From: Istiophorus platypterus
Lineage: Eukaryota; Chordata; Actinopteri; Istiophoriformes; Istiophoridae
Length of the DNA stretch: 64,000 nt
Assembly: GCA_016859345.1 (NCBI GenBank)
Contig: CM029129.1
Coordinates: 18,706,946-18,770,945, forward strand
Reading direction: 5' to 3'
Shown here: positions 33,760 to 46,620 of the stretch, piece after piece
How the letters are laid out: every line of letters starts with the position of its first letter
How positions within the stretch are numbered: the stretch's first letter is position 1
Translations under genes and position numbers: made by a program
The notes under the pieces: generated by a model
What the model saw: only the letters and a program-made list of their open reading frames with translations
Told to the model about the DNA's origin: nothing
The model's database searches: none

Positions 33760-35928
33760 ATGAGCCTCAGCACAAAGGCCCACCGCGGCAGTCCCACTAG
33801 CAAAGAAAATGGCCCAACTTTTAGCAAGACGGATGCGTCGCAGGTCCAGAGGGCCAAGCAGCGGACAGTGCTCGGTGTCCTGTCAGAGAATGAGCAGCGT
33901 GGTCCGTCCCTCAGCAGGGTAGGTGGGAGAGGCAGAGAGGAGGGCAATACATTTTTAGTGATTTTCAATTCAGCTCCCACCTTGCAGAACATTCACAATT
34001 CAGCTTAATGTGGCATTGGTGCTGACTCATTTCTTCCTCCACAGGGGAGCCAATTTTCCAAACACAGTTCGGTCTCAGACAGTTCCCAGCGCACCTTCCC
34101 TGGCTATCCCTCCGGGTCCAGCTACGATGTGTATGTTGAAGAGGCTTGTGAAGTTGTTCTCGCAGCTTCTGGTCAGGAAGTGGTTTCAGACAGCTATTGC
34201 CTGGATACAGAAGCTGCTGCCCTGCAAAATGAAGATGTGAGACTCCTGCTGGAGCTTAGTTCAAGTGAGTTGGAACGATACAAAAACATCCACCAAATTT
34301 TTTTTTTTTTTTGCTGCACCTAAATGTTTATCACCCAACTGCCGTTTACGCGTGCAGGTTCATGCCAGGACGTGTCTATGCAGTCTGAACCTGATGAATC
34401 CCAGATGTCAGAGGAGGTGCAGTGTGTGTCCGAGTATGCACAGGACATTCACCGACACCTGAGGGAGAGCGAGGTGTGAAATTATCTGACCTATGAGCAC
34501 TGAATCATTTCTGTCATGTTACTGTGTACGGTCAGCATGAATAACCTGTGGCCATGAGCTATTGCTCCTCATTTCACTTCCAATACCTCGTGATAAATGC
34601 TTCTGTCTCTACTGCCAGGTGAACTTCCAGCCGAAGACAGGCTACTTGGAGAAACATCCAGAGATCGCCAGTGGCATGAGGGTCATCCTGGTGGACTGGC
34701 TGGTGGAAGTCGTCCAGGAGTACAAGCTGCGTTCTGAAACCCTGCACCTTGCTGTCAACTATTTGGATCGCTTTCTTTCCTGCACAGCAAACGTAAAACG
34801 GGGCAAGCTGCAGCTGGTCGGCACAGCTGCATTACTGATTGCTTCGTAAGCGAGTGTTTATGTTTCTTATGTTTCTGTTTCAAGCTTTTTCCTTTCCAGT
34901 CCAGGCATCAAATTGTCAAAAACTTTTTGCACTCATTGTAAGAATCTAACTTATGGAGAAGCATAAACTAGATCGATGTAAAAACTTCCAATTCAATGTG
35001 TTTCACCCTGTAGAAAATATGAGGAGATTTTCCCTCCTGAGCTGAATGACTTTGTGTACATCACAGACAGCACCTACACTAAGAAGCAGTTGCTTCGAAT
35101 GGAGCATTTCTTCCTAAGGGTGCTGGCCTTCAAGATGGCAGCACCCACCACACACCAGTTCCTTCACCTTTTCATGTCCGTCCACTCTGTCTGTGCCAAC
35201 GCAGAGAACCTGGCCCTGGTGAGTAAAATCGACCACTCAAATGTCAGCCAGACTTTGGGCGTATGCCCACTGCCTTTGAAGATGCAGTCTTCTATTTCCC
35301 TTGATCATATATGGATTTTTTTTGTTTCCCCTGCCTCTAGTATTTTGCTGAGTTAAGCCTGCTGGAAATGGAACCATTCCTACAGTACATCCCGTCCATA
35401 GTGGCAGCTGGAGCTTACTGTCTAGCCACCTACACTGTAAACAAATCTCTCTGGGTGAGTTTGTCTGGTTCAATGTTTTGAGTGCTAACAAGTCTTTTTT
35501 ATGAGAATCCTTCAAGGAATTATCCAAAACTATGACTTTTTGAATTAAGTCTTTTCATATTTTAGCCTGATTCCTTATATGACTTCACTGGCTATACCAT
35601 GGCTGAAATTGTGCCCTGCCTGACTGACCTCCACAAGCTATACATCAGTGCAGAGAGTCGCCCACAACAGGCCATCAGGGAAAAGTATATGAGTGCAAAG
35701 TAAGGCGTGGCTTGTGGGTTCTTTGATATTTTGCTATATCAAGACAGTTTATGTAAATTCCAGGAATTGGGGAACTAACATATTCATGTAGTTTGCATTT
35801 ATTCTGGGTTGTTATTGCATCCCGAGGCACAATGTTACATCTCTAAATGGACGTCTTTTTCTCTCTCCATTCTCAGGTATTGTCGTGTTTCGTCTATCGC
35901 TCCACCTGCTGTTCTGCCATTCCTATGA
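33760..35928 (+). CDS. ccna1: cyclin A1
   Basis: Cyclin A1 activates CDK2/CDK1 and in vertebrates works mainly in male meiosis. Eight coding exons, 33760-33918, 34045-34264, 34358-34473, 34619-34845, 35014-35218, 35341-35454, 35566-35699 and 35877-35928 (TGA), give 408 residues; human cyclin A1 is about 465. A KEN box (15-17) and a destruction box RTVLGVLSEN (35-44) lie in the N-terminus. The cyclin box starts near 150. The hydrophobic-patch motif is MRVIL (185-189), followed by VDWLVEV, then LDRFLSC, GKLQLVGTAALLIAS and KYEEIFPPE. The second cyclin fold contains YFAELSLLE and PQQAIREKY. The A1 rather than A2 assignment rests on the RTVLGVL D-box context and on the spart/sertm1 neighbours. 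The first coding exon begins exactly at an ATG after an acceptor, so a leader exon ending at 33226 is likely and would add one Met. The 3' UTR ends near an AATAAA at 36355. Confidence 0.96.
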
Positions 35929-36354
35929 ATCACTGCTCCACCCTTTGTCTCACGCTTCTGCCAAAACATAATCAGATTGAGAAGAAAACAAACACAACTG
36001 CTTGTACTACCAGTCCCACACATGCCGCTCCCCTCCGGACACTTTATTACCTTTTTTTTTTATTATTATTACTTATGCAGATACAAAAAACAAACAAAAA
36101 AAAATTTTCAAAAAGCATAATTCACGACTTGAAGATTTATGCAGATGTTCATGCAAACGGGTTTTAAAGCTGTCAAGTCAACAATTTTAATATATGTTTA
36201 TATTCTCTTCAGAATGATACAAAATTCATGTTAAATCATGAATTACAGAATCATCCACATCTTTCGGAGTTATTCTAAAATACGACGAGCCATTTTTTTC
36301 AGCTTTAATTTCCACGTGTCACGTCTCCATGTAACGCCACAAATCTTCTTTGTA

Positions 36355-36360
36355 AATAAA
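36355..36360 (+). promoter_or_regulatory. ccna1: ccna1 polyadenylation signal
   Basis: AATAAA lies 427 bp after the ccna1 stop, followed by a T-rich stretch. It is the only canonical signal before the CpG-rich spart promoter and gives a compact 3' UTR of about 450 bp. Confidence 0.6.
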
Positions 36361-36399
36361 GTTTTTATTGGAATAATAATCATCTTAAGGTGCAGGCTG

Positions 36400-36655
36400 T
36401 CGGTTTTATTTTGAAAGTCGGCCGGAAGCCGTTTTCCTCGCTCCGGTTGTTTTGACGCTCGTGTTTTGTTTGTTGTTTGCCGGGGCGCGAGCGCCAGGTT
36501 TAGTCCAGTGAGAGGAGTCAATACACAATAATGCGAGTAGGAGTCTTTACGGCCATGGAAGTAAAGGTGAACTGACACGAGGACTCTCTGAAACCACTTA
36601 TTTGTTATTAGTTTTGTTTTTATTTATTTCCCGGGATATTAACGTTTGGAGGAAG
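36400..36655 (+). promoter_or_regulatory. spart: spart promoter and non-coding first exon
   Basis: GC-rich DNA starts about 50-60 bp after the ccna1 AATAAA. It carries an ETS-type CCGGAAG at 36422-36428 and several CpGs (CGGGGCGCGAGCGCC near 36480). A good donor, GGAAG|GTAAGT, ends a leader exon at 36655; it would splice to the acceptor at 37319-37320. The TSS is not visible; between about 36430 and 36600 is likely. The intron 36656-37320 holds a G run at 37177-37187 and nothing else of note. Confidence 0.55.
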
Positions 36656-37321
36656 GTAAGTCACATTATTTTAGTTGGAACTGTGTCATTTCTTGCCCAG
36701 GGGTCTGGTATAAGTTCTGAAAAAGGTAACAGACCTTGTGGTTTTGTACATTTAAAACTGAGATGTAGGGGTGTAAACTCTGGTACTTCAATTAAAAAAA
36801 AATAACAGCTACTTTCTAGAGAAAGCTCAAACGCAGATCTTGTTCAGGTAAAACCTGAAATGTTTGTTAGTTCCGGCCGTTTACAACCTCTGATGGCCGC
36901 CGGCAGCTATTACATTACAAAGATTTTTCTCACATGAACTCTTCCCCTTTTCTGTCATGCACCCGTGTCGGTGTTGAGACACCTCTCCACTTGTTTCACC
37001 CCCCAGCATTTAGAAAATGTCCCTAACTTCTCATTTCCTCTTCACACCTGGTTTAGCTGCATGTCTGTGTGACAGGTGCTTTACCCTCCGGCTACTGTTC
37101 TCTCACTGTTAATCCTCCAATAAAATTACAAATTACTGAGGTGTTAGTTTTCAGTGAAATGAAACTTTGTCTGTTGGGGGGGGGGGCTACTATTCATTGA
37201 CTACTAGTGTTACTTATCTAATTATTTTTGGTTATTAATGTAAACTGCTGTAAAAATCTTTGGAGGTAACTCTTGATTCATTCTTTTCTTTCTGGCCAGT
37301 CTATCTCATCTGCTTCTCAGT

Positions 37322-40300
37322 ATGGCAGAACCTGCTGAGCTGCTGCTCATCAAGGACCAGTACGAGTTAGCGTTTCATTCCCTGAGTCGTGGGCTGGCTG
37401 CTGAGGAGGCTGGGAAAAGAGCGGAGGCCCTAGAGTATTACAGAAAGGGCCAACAGCACCTTACCCATGGGCTGGAGGTTCCCACTGGTCGAGAGAAGCA
37501 GCAGGGACCGGCCTGGGACACGGCAAGACAGCTTCAACAGAGAATGAGGGACACTCTGAGTACGGTCAACACCCATCTCTCCGACCTGGAGAGCTCTCAG
37601 CTTACAGCAGGAGGCCAGAGGGGCCGACTGTTAATGGATCTTCCTCCCAGTCTTTATCCAGACCTGTCACCCAGCAGTCAGCCTCCCCATAGCTCTCTCC
37701 ACCATCTGTACCCCACCATACCTCCTCCCACCCAGCACACAACCCCAGCCCCAAATACAGCCCCTGTCAGGCCTGCTTCCCCTGCTGCTCCACACATACA
37801 CACACTCCCTGCAGCGGCTCCCGAAACTATCGCCATGGCTAACCCAGGGGACCAGCCTCCAGCGTACACACCAATGCCCACAGACGGGCACCGCAGCCTG
37901 GGTTACGGTCCTGCTGGAGGTGGCCTCGAATCGGGAAAGCAGACCGGGGTGGCAGCGGGACGAGATGGAAACGAGCTGCTTTACATTCCCTCTGGGGTGC
38001 AGATGTTTTTCGTGGAACCAAATGGACAGGTCAGCTCCCTGTCTAATCCAGGTTACCTTCGCATCATCGCATTTGGCAGTGAGAGCAAGGATTCCACTGC
38101 TGGAAAGCCCTCGGCATTTTTACACGTAAGTGTACAATATGTTAAAATAAATAAATGTCATAATGAATGACTGTATCCTGTGTGAGCAAAGCCCTTCTGC
38201 TGGGTGTGTCATAGAGATGAGTAGGTGTGAACAGCAAAATACCCCATGGTGAAACCAATTCATCACTTTTAGACCAGTTTTATAACAAACTATGAGTCAT
38301 GATGGTGGTGTGTGTGTATAAGTAGAAGCCAGACATTTTCCACTCATCAGTGGTGGTTTTGTCTTTGTGAAGTGTCCCAATACACATGTCCCTGATATAC
38401 AGTGCTTTGACTTTGACAACCACTGCACATCATAGGTGAAAATATGTCACAGCTGAGCTTTAAAAGTCAATTTGGATGTATTATTTTATTCTACGTCATA
38501 ACTAAAGAGGGCTTTTCATTATCTGTTCTTATTTGTGCTCAATTTGTCAATTGATTGAGAAGTTTATGATTAGGATTATAGCTAATAATTATTTTACATT
38601 AGTGATTAATTTGATGATTATTTACTTATTTTATCAATTCGTTTCCTGAATAAAACCTCAGAAAACAGTGAAAAATACCCTTTACAACTTCCTAGAGCCA
38701 AAGGTGATGCCCTCAATTGTAGATCAGTTGTCCAGAACATAAACATATTATGACTATAGTAATATAAAAACAGAGAAATACAGCAAATCCTCAGATTTGA
38801 GGAACATTGGATTTTTCAGGCATTTGTGTTTGATCAATAAAATTGTTTTACAAAAATAGTTGCAGATTGATTTTCAGTCTGTTTTAAATAATTGCCTGAT
38901 GGTTTCACTGGAGCTGAAACATGCTATTAAACATAAGCCGTTGAAGATTAAATTTAGCCAGGTGCTAAAATTATTATTATTTTCTTTTTTACCACTGTTT
39001 ATAATGTATATTGGAGTGACATGAAATGTAATATATTTGCAGCCTAAATTGATAAGATTGAGCTTGTCCATGGAGAATGTAATATATTTACGTCTGAGCA
39101 GTATTACTCTGCACTATATTTATATTCCCAGAAATTGATCCTTTTGTTGCATAATCTCTGTATGTTTTAGCCTGTAGGCAGAACATGAATATTGAGGATT
39201 TCACAAAATATTTGTCATATAACTTTTATTGCACAAGTTCCCATTAAAAAGTATGAGTGTGACCTAACCATGTAGAGCCCTTTGACAACCTGTTACTTCT
39301 CTGCAATGATTTTTGTATTGAGCCAATATAAAAAAACTAGCAAACAACAACAATAATGTATTCTGGCACCTCTACAAAGAGCCCATTATGCCGTGGTGTA
39401 TGCTGCAGTCTGCCCCATGACTCAGGCGGGCTGCTCTCCTGTATTCTGGCCCCTGCTTTGTTTCCCAGCAAGACAATGGTCCCATTAACAGATGACTCTG
39501 CGCTTCTGTTGTGCTGCATGCCAGTGTCCTGCACTCTCACAGCGGTCATTCTGTCGGCCGGCATACCAGTGGCACCATGCAGCAGCAAGTCTGTATCTGT
39601 ATTATGTCTGTGTGGATGGCTGACACAAGTCCTGATGGGGCTAAAATCGTGTGATTTATCTTTCAGAGAGGAAAACATTGCCTGCTGGGAAATGACTGTG
39701 TTTTCATGTCGTAAAAGAGAAGTAAAACTGGCTCACTTAGGGGCACACAAGAAACCACTCAATCACTCATGAAGTTAACTGGTAAAACATGATTGAACAA
39801 GGGATGATTTTCAGTTCATGTCTGATAAATTTCTAACTGGAGAAACAAATAAGGACTCAACAGAAGCCATCATGTCCTGCTTTTTGTTTAGTTTGCAAAA
39901 ATCTGAGGTTATGGCTAAAAATGGATTTGAAGTTAGTGCCATTGGTTTTAATTTACATCAACTACAACCACTGATCAGTTTGAATGAACACAACCTCCTT
40001 GGCAATGATGGAACATTGGTGATGACCCCCTGACCCAAAGAATTCCACTCTTCCCAGCCTCCTTATATTTGTGTCTTTGTGTTTTCAAGGTGTGCGACTG
40101 GCTTTACCCACTGACAGCAGAAACTCCAGTGCTGTTGGCTAACTCCGGGATCTTCATGTTCCCTGACTCCTTGGCGGAGACGCCAGGTTCCTATGTGGGC
40201 ATAGTTTTGTCCTCTGAACTGCCTGCCGCCGACCGCGAGATGTTTCAGGACCTACTGGCACAGCTTGCTGAACTCAGGATCCAGGTCAGTCTCTTCTGTC

Positions 40301-43125
40301 AGTATTGAGCAAACGTAAGGATGGGTATGCATGTGGGTGGAGCAAATACTTCGGTGCACTATGCTTAGGGTGTTTTCTGTGTTTGAAGAGAGTGTGTCAT
40401 AGTGTCATGTAAAAATCTGTTACGTTGTCACCTTCTACTAAAAATATCCCTGTTGCCGTCCTGTTTACTCTACAAACTAATTTTGTGATCTGCCGGTTGC
40501 ACTACATGCACCACTGTTATCAGATATACAGTGTGTGCCACTTTTATCTCAGATCTTCAGGAGGATGAAAACAGTTTTCATGTTGTGGGTAAAAACATGC
40601 CAGGCTGCAGGAATGCACACCTATTTGGGTGTACACACATTTTAAAAGAAATATATGGTGCATCCTCTCACAATAGCTGTTTGATGTATGAATTAATGTG
40701 TTCCCTGACAGGGTCCAGAGGGGGCAGGGTCAGAGGTCATCAACCTCAGTATGAAAGTTCCCCTTGGTTCCCCAGAAGAGCAAAAAGGACATTCAGTGCC
40801 GACCGGGGAGAAAGAAAAACTACCACTTCCTGGATGGAGTGAGAAGATGGCACAAGGAATCTTGTCAGGTGTGTTTGTAAGTGTGAGTCATAACAAAGGG
40901 GAAAAAAAACTACAAAGAATAATATCACCACACACTGTTGCACAGAGGCTGTATATTTTTTCCTCTTTCTGCAAAAACCCTACAAGACCACCAGAGGGTG
41001 TTGTTTACTGATGAAGCAAGCTCTGCTGAACAGGATTCAGTTCTGCGATGGAAAATTTTGTCCAACCACTTCTTCATTTGCCTGCAATAGATATTTTGAC
41101 AGCCCAACAATCAGCGATATTCCCAATGTACATTTATCAACCATAACCTCTCTGTTTTTAGGAGCTACACGGTTGAGTCAGGGGTTTGTAAAAGGAGCAG
41201 AGGCCACAGGTAGGGCCATTCATAAAGGAGCAGCTAAGATCCGGGACCACATCACGCCTGAGGAAACTCCTTCAGAGGTCAGCCCCCGTGTCACCAAAAG
41301 TCTGCACGTGGCTAAACAGGCCACCGGGGGTGCTGTGCGAGTCAGCCAGTTCTTGGGTAAAGACTTAAACCAATATATGAAGGACTAGAAATCGTCCCAC
41401 ACAGAATATAACCATTCATACAAACCATACATGGCCAAGAATTCTGGGCACTTGCTCAAAATGATGATAAAGCACATGACTGAAGAAAACCATAATAACT
41501 GCTTGAGAATCTTGCATTTCTTCTTTCTTTTTCTTTCAGCGCATACCATTACTTCCCTGTACCGTAACACAATGTGGCTTTTAACCTTCTCCTCGTATAA
41601 CTGTTTGTATTTACAGTTAATGGAGTGAGTACAGTGGCAGGACACGTGGCAGAGAAGATGGCCCCCCATGTGAAGAAACATGGTGCTAAGCTGGTCCCAG
41701 AGTCAATGAAGAAGAGCAAAGATGGCCACGCTTCCAACCTGGATGGAGCCAAATTTGTGGCCGCCAGCAGTGTACAAGGTAATTACCAGTAGAACAGAAA
41801 ATTTCAGGATTAAAATGAAGTAATATTGTCACGTACAGTATATACTTTTTACATGATCTTAAACTGTTCTCATATCATTAGCTCTATTTAACATAAAATT
41901 TCAAAGTATTTAGCTATGTTTTGGCATTATAAATGTTTGATTAAAGATGGATAATTGAATTATTTTCAGAGTACTCAACGTTTTTTTCCAACTTACACCC
42001 AAACCAGGTTTCTCTACTATTTGGTCTAGTCTGGAGACTGGAGCAAAGCTTGTTGGCAAAAGTGTTGCAGCAGAGACTGTCACAACTGTGAAGTACAAGT
42101 AAGTTTTAACATTTCCAACTTCCCTTCATTGAAAGAAGTGTTCTAATTATTAATTAACTATTGTAGATCTTGTTTCCAGCCTTTCTGAATTGATTTGGTT
42201 ACTTAAAACAACAGTAGAACAGTGTATCAGAGAACGGTCCTAAACTTACCTCCTGTGTTGCTCTCTTCTTGGTGAGCTTGGAAACTGACCTGCTTTCACA
42301 CCTATTCCTTTTCAGATTTAAGGGCTTAGAGAATCTAATAAACATGTCGAGCAACAAATGACTGCACGGGGGAGTAAAGGCAAAGAGTTGTTGACTAACT
42401 GCTAACCCTGCTCAACCCTTTTGTGTGCACTCTTTTCACTAACTCAGATCAAGTCAGAAAATAACTAAATAAGACATAATCCAGATCTAATGCAAAAACT
42501 AACACAGAAAACAGGCTTCTGTTGATTCATTTGTATCTGGACAATGTCTAAAAAAACAAAGTATGCATTTTGGGTTCTTTTTTGACTTGGTGTAGTTAAA
42601 TCATCTGGTGTGTGTCTTTCCGGGTCTGTCCATGATAACTGCAGCTAAATGTCTGCTTGCGTTGGGTGGTGATGCTCTTGCTATTCATCTTGCTATTATC
42701 TGTAGCCCTTTCCCCTGGTTTGTTACTAATAAAACAACTATACAGTCTAATGCGAATTATGTTTTTCTTGAATTACGGGTGTTGACATGAGTGACAACAT
42801 AAAAAATATCACATACTCGCTCCGGCATTTCAAATCCATACATTTACTCATTTATTTTTCTACACCAAACCACTCTTCCTTAATGCCACCATATCATTCG
42901 TGGTGAAGGTACGGCGATCATGCAGGCCAAGCCTCAGACACAGCTCTCCAGTCAGTGGTCAATGTCGGCGTGACTGCATACAACATTGACAATCTGGGCA
43001 TCAAAGCCATCCTGAAGACAGCGGGAAAGGAGCAAGCTAAGGCCTTGGTGAAAAGGCCAGGTGGACAGTCAGCAGAAACCGAGGGGGAAGGAGGCACAGA
43101 AACAAGAACCTCAAGCAGAGACTGA
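37322..43125 (+). CDS. spart: spartin
   Basis: Spartin (SPG20; Troyer syndrome gene in humans) acts at endosomes and lipid droplets, in cytokinesis and in ubiquitin-linked lipid turnover. Exons 37322-38125, 40090-40284, 40712-40868, 41162-41356, 41617-41778, 42008-42098 and 42909-43125 (TGA) give 606 residues; human is 666. An N-terminal MIT domain (about 10-90, LIKDQYELAFHSLSRGL) is followed by a proline-rich linker with a PPAY motif at 179-182, the type bound by Nedd4-family WW domains. Next is IPSGVQMFFVEPNGQVSS (about 222-239), the plant-like/ubiquitin-binding region, with VCDWLYPL early in exon 2. The C-terminal senescence domain starts near 370 (WSEKMAQGILSG) and includes VAKQATGGAVRVSQFL, MAPHVKKHGAKLVPESM and NVGVTAYNIDNLGIKA. 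The tail after the domain is shorter than in human. The start ATG sits one base after an acceptor. Intron 38126-40089 carries a hAT-type MITE; introns 40869-41161 and 42099-42908 show nothing notable. Confidence 0.97.
38571..38920 (+). mobile_element. hAT-type MITE copy in spart intron
   Basis: The left side reads AGCTAATAATTATTTTACAT then GTGATTAATTTGATGATTAT. The body contains CAAATCCTCAGATTTGAGGA, and the right side contains ATAGTTGCAGATTGATTTTC. It is the same family as 63558-63916, in the opposite orientation. Terminal boundaries are approximate. Confidence 0.6.
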
Positions 43126-43792
43126 GGAGAGGGAGGTGCAGAAGAGAGAAGAGGAGGACATGAAAAAATAGTCTCTCACTGGATATTAATGCTTTACCGG
43201 GAGGTCTGCCACTGATGGATCACATCCTCATTCACAGTTTTATAAGATCAAATACAGGCCTCTCATTTTTGGAGTAGATCTTAGTTTTATTAATTATGGA
43301 ATTAAAAACAAGGTGGCGAAAACACAGGAATTGGCCTGTGTCGCATTGCAATTTTACTTCTGTTATTAAAGTTACTCATATCTCTCTAGGTCAGCATTTG
43401 CTACATGTGATTTGCTACATGCTACATGTGTTTTGTGATTGTATACTTAAAAACAAAACTAGATGTTTTTTGAGGTTGGTGTTATTTTAGGCTTTTCATA
43501 CAGTATATTTAAATGTATTTTTACCCTCCCTATGTTTTGTTAATGACAAAACTGTCAGACTCTTTACCTGTAAACCAGTTTATTGGCCGTAGCTAAAGGT
43601 CTACCGGTAGATTTATAGCTCTGTATTGAGATCAGTATGAAAGTTGCCATAATAATTCAAGGTGGTATACACAAAAGCATAAAAGAATTATGTTTAACAC
43701 TTAACTACGATTTTTAGTGATTCCTTTTTTATGTGGTATGTCTAAGAGAGGAATGGAAGAACAAACATACAAAAATTTATGTTAAAAAGCTG

Positions 43793-43823
<31 letters not shown>

Positions 43824-44124
43824 GCTGAGCTCTCCTTGTTTTCTCCATCTTAATGAGATACTCTGCAAGATAACTCAACTGGCCTTTATAGGCCATTAAT
43901 GTAGGATGTTGAATTAAGAGCTCGTTATATAGAGGAAGAGGAAGTTAATTTTCAGGCCCAATTAAGAACGAAATGAGCTTAATAAAACGTCAGCTTTAAA
44001 AAAAAAAAAATCACTGTGCGTAGAGAAAAGAAAAGTAAATTACCGATTAATTTAAGACGCTGTCGTTTCAAAAACCAAACGAGGGGATTTTAATTTTAAT
44101 TTTAATTTCAAAAACCTCCTCGGT
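43126..44124 (+). other. spart 3' UTR and spart-ccdc169 intergenic
   Basis: A candidate ATTAAA lies at 43365-43370. A short (CT)n/(CA)n run is at 43794-43822. The rest is AT-rich, without a gene. Confidence 0.45.
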
Positions 44125-44175
44125 TGTTTCCGACGCCGCCCGGACGAAGTCGGAAACAGCGGTCTCCATGGAAAC
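44125..44175 (+). promoter_or_regulatory. ccdc169: RFX-type X-box array over the ccdc169 start codon
   Basis: GTCTCCATGGAAAC at 44162-44175 fits the 14-bp X-box consensus GTHNYYATRRNAAC at every position, and its central ATG is the first start codon. Just upstream, TGTTTCCGAC (44125-44134) and GTCGGAAACA (44149-44158) form a perfect 10-bp inverted repeat with a 14-bp spacer, each arm carrying a GTTTCC half-site. RFX factors bind such palindromes in promoters of ciliary genes. Motif match is seen; function is inferred. Confidence 0.55.
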
Positions 44176-46588
44176 GGCGAAGCGCAAAACTTCTCCTCGG
44201 GAGAAAAACATGAGCGGAGACGGCGACTGCGGCGGATACGACCTGGCGCGGCTGCAGGCGGAGCTGGAGCAGGAGAGGGAAACGAAGTAAGTTCATCCTG
44301 TTTGCATTAGCTTCAAGTACGTTGGGTTACCGAGGTGATTCAATGTTGTTCTCTACTGTAAAAAACAATCAGCGTCGTCTGGCTTCCTGGTTGCAGGGAA
44401 ATGCTGGAGGAGTCGGTGTCCGACCTGCGGAGCACAATGCGAGAACTGCAAGACAGGCTGCAGAGCGTGGATGGAGAAGGTGAGAGAAACCGGGGAATGT
44501 TTCAGAGCATATCCAGTTTTATACAGCGGGCAAGAAAAGGTATCGCCACCTGAGCCCCTTTGGAATTATCCTTATGGATAGATTTGTCTTAAAACGCGGC
44601 CCTGGTCTTCACCTCCCTCGCCATGATCTGACCCTGCTCCCTGCCCCTGGGTCCCAGCAGCTGGGCATCACCCGGGAGAAATGAAAAATGGGAAAACGAA
44701 TCCCCGCGTTTATCAAGGTGTCTCCCGGGACGGTGTCAGGGCTGGAGCCGGGTGGAAGCTGGGCGGCGCAGCGGGACGGCGACCCTTAACACTGAGGCCG
44801 GCCAACCGCGAACCGTGGGCCCTCAAACCGAGAAAAATCCGCCGTTTGGAGGGGCCCAGCCGCAGCAGAGACGTCAACCAGTGAGCTCAAGAGAGCCGTT
44901 CACAGCAGACGCCCTGAGAATACGTCTGAAGCTGATGCTGAAGCGGCTCTGTGAGGAAGAGCTGTCCAACATTTCTCCCTGAACATTGTGCTGGTCTCGT
45001 CTCCACCCACAGAAAGCGCTCGTCCGAGGTTACTGCTGAGAAAAAGGGGGTTCAGCTAGTTATTAAATCCATCTTTTTTTTTCCACCAGCGCTGTCAAGG
45101 TTTGATCCATAAAGACGTGAAAGATTGCCTCCGTTTGTGTGTTATTAGCTCAAGCACACTGTGTTTCTTTGTGCTCGATCAGGCCACATTCTAGGACAAA
45201 TTTCGTGCAGAAGGCAATTTCAAAGGGTTCACTTGTCTTTTCTTTCATCTACATTTTGTCACCTTGACCCACAATGTAGGCCAACTGAAGTTTAGCTAAG
45301 CTGGTATGCACTGGCATCCAGGGTGGTGTGACAGCTGCCTCTGTTTATTTCCGATGTGCCAGGTAATGAGTGGAAGACGAGGTACGAGACACAGACGGAG
45401 CTAAACGGACAGTTGGAAAGACAGATTTCGCTCATTCACGAGAGACTGGAGGACCTACGAGGCAACCCCATGGGTAAGTTTACAGGCCAATGTCGGCTTT
45501 TGAGGCAGTTGATACTGGAAGTACGTTTGTTAGGTTTCATCTGAGTTCTTAAACTTAAAGCTTTACATAGGATTGAACACCTCAGAGCACAGTATCCTTT
45601 TCTTTCTTCACATCATTCACCATTTATCGTTGCAATACATCCTGTTATACTAACTCCCAAAAACGCTTTTGGGCAAGCTCTACAGTAGATAAAGCAGCTA
45701 AGGGCTGATGCTTCGCCACCTTGAAAAAAGAAGAAAAAAAAAGAAACTTAGTTTAGGCCCTTGTGTTTGCTCTGAGGGAAGAAAGATGGTTTTAAGAGTT
45801 CTTAAAGAAGTACTGATGGTGAGTGAGCCATACAAAAATAGTACATGCACAGTCAGGTGTAGGATGGAACATCAGGCCATTTATTTCACAATGTCCCCAC
45901 ATGATACAGATACAGTATAATGTGTGTGTTACTGCATCTTAATGGCTGCTATTTGACAGGAATTTCCCATACTTAAGTACGGATTGTTAGATCTTCCGAA
46001 AATCGCGTGAACGCATCGCCGCAATGTCTCTTTTAAATCAGGCTTCACTCTCAACTGTTTTAGTGTATAAAAACAACCTAGAACATAGGAAATGAAAAAG
46101 AAAACATTCACCCATGTCAAGCAAGGTTGTATTTTAATGCACGCATGCATAATGCTCACACACTCTCTTGTTTTTCACAGATCGATTGGCCTCCATCCGG
46201 TCTTATGATGACATGCCAGTAGTGAGTGATCTGTTCTACTGTATTTGTGTTACTTTGTGAGTTTTTAATCCAGATTGGGAGAACAAATGACCTGTGGAGG
46301 GCTGGAGGTGCATATAAGATAGAAGCACTTTACCAGCAGAGAGAGCCAGAGACACAGAATGAGGGGAGAAGGCAGGCAGAGCAGGGAGGATTGTGATGCC
46401 AGCTGCCCTCCATCCTCCCGTTGATGCAGGCGGAATAAACCAGAGTTTAATCACAGCACTGTAATCACAGGATTACAAACCATGGGAGAGTAATGCACAC
46501 TAATTACAGTGCTTTAACCCCCCCTAACACACACACGTGAATGCTAACCACACAGAGAAGGTTGCACAATAGCACAATACTTTCTAAA

Positions 46589-46620
<32 letters not shown>

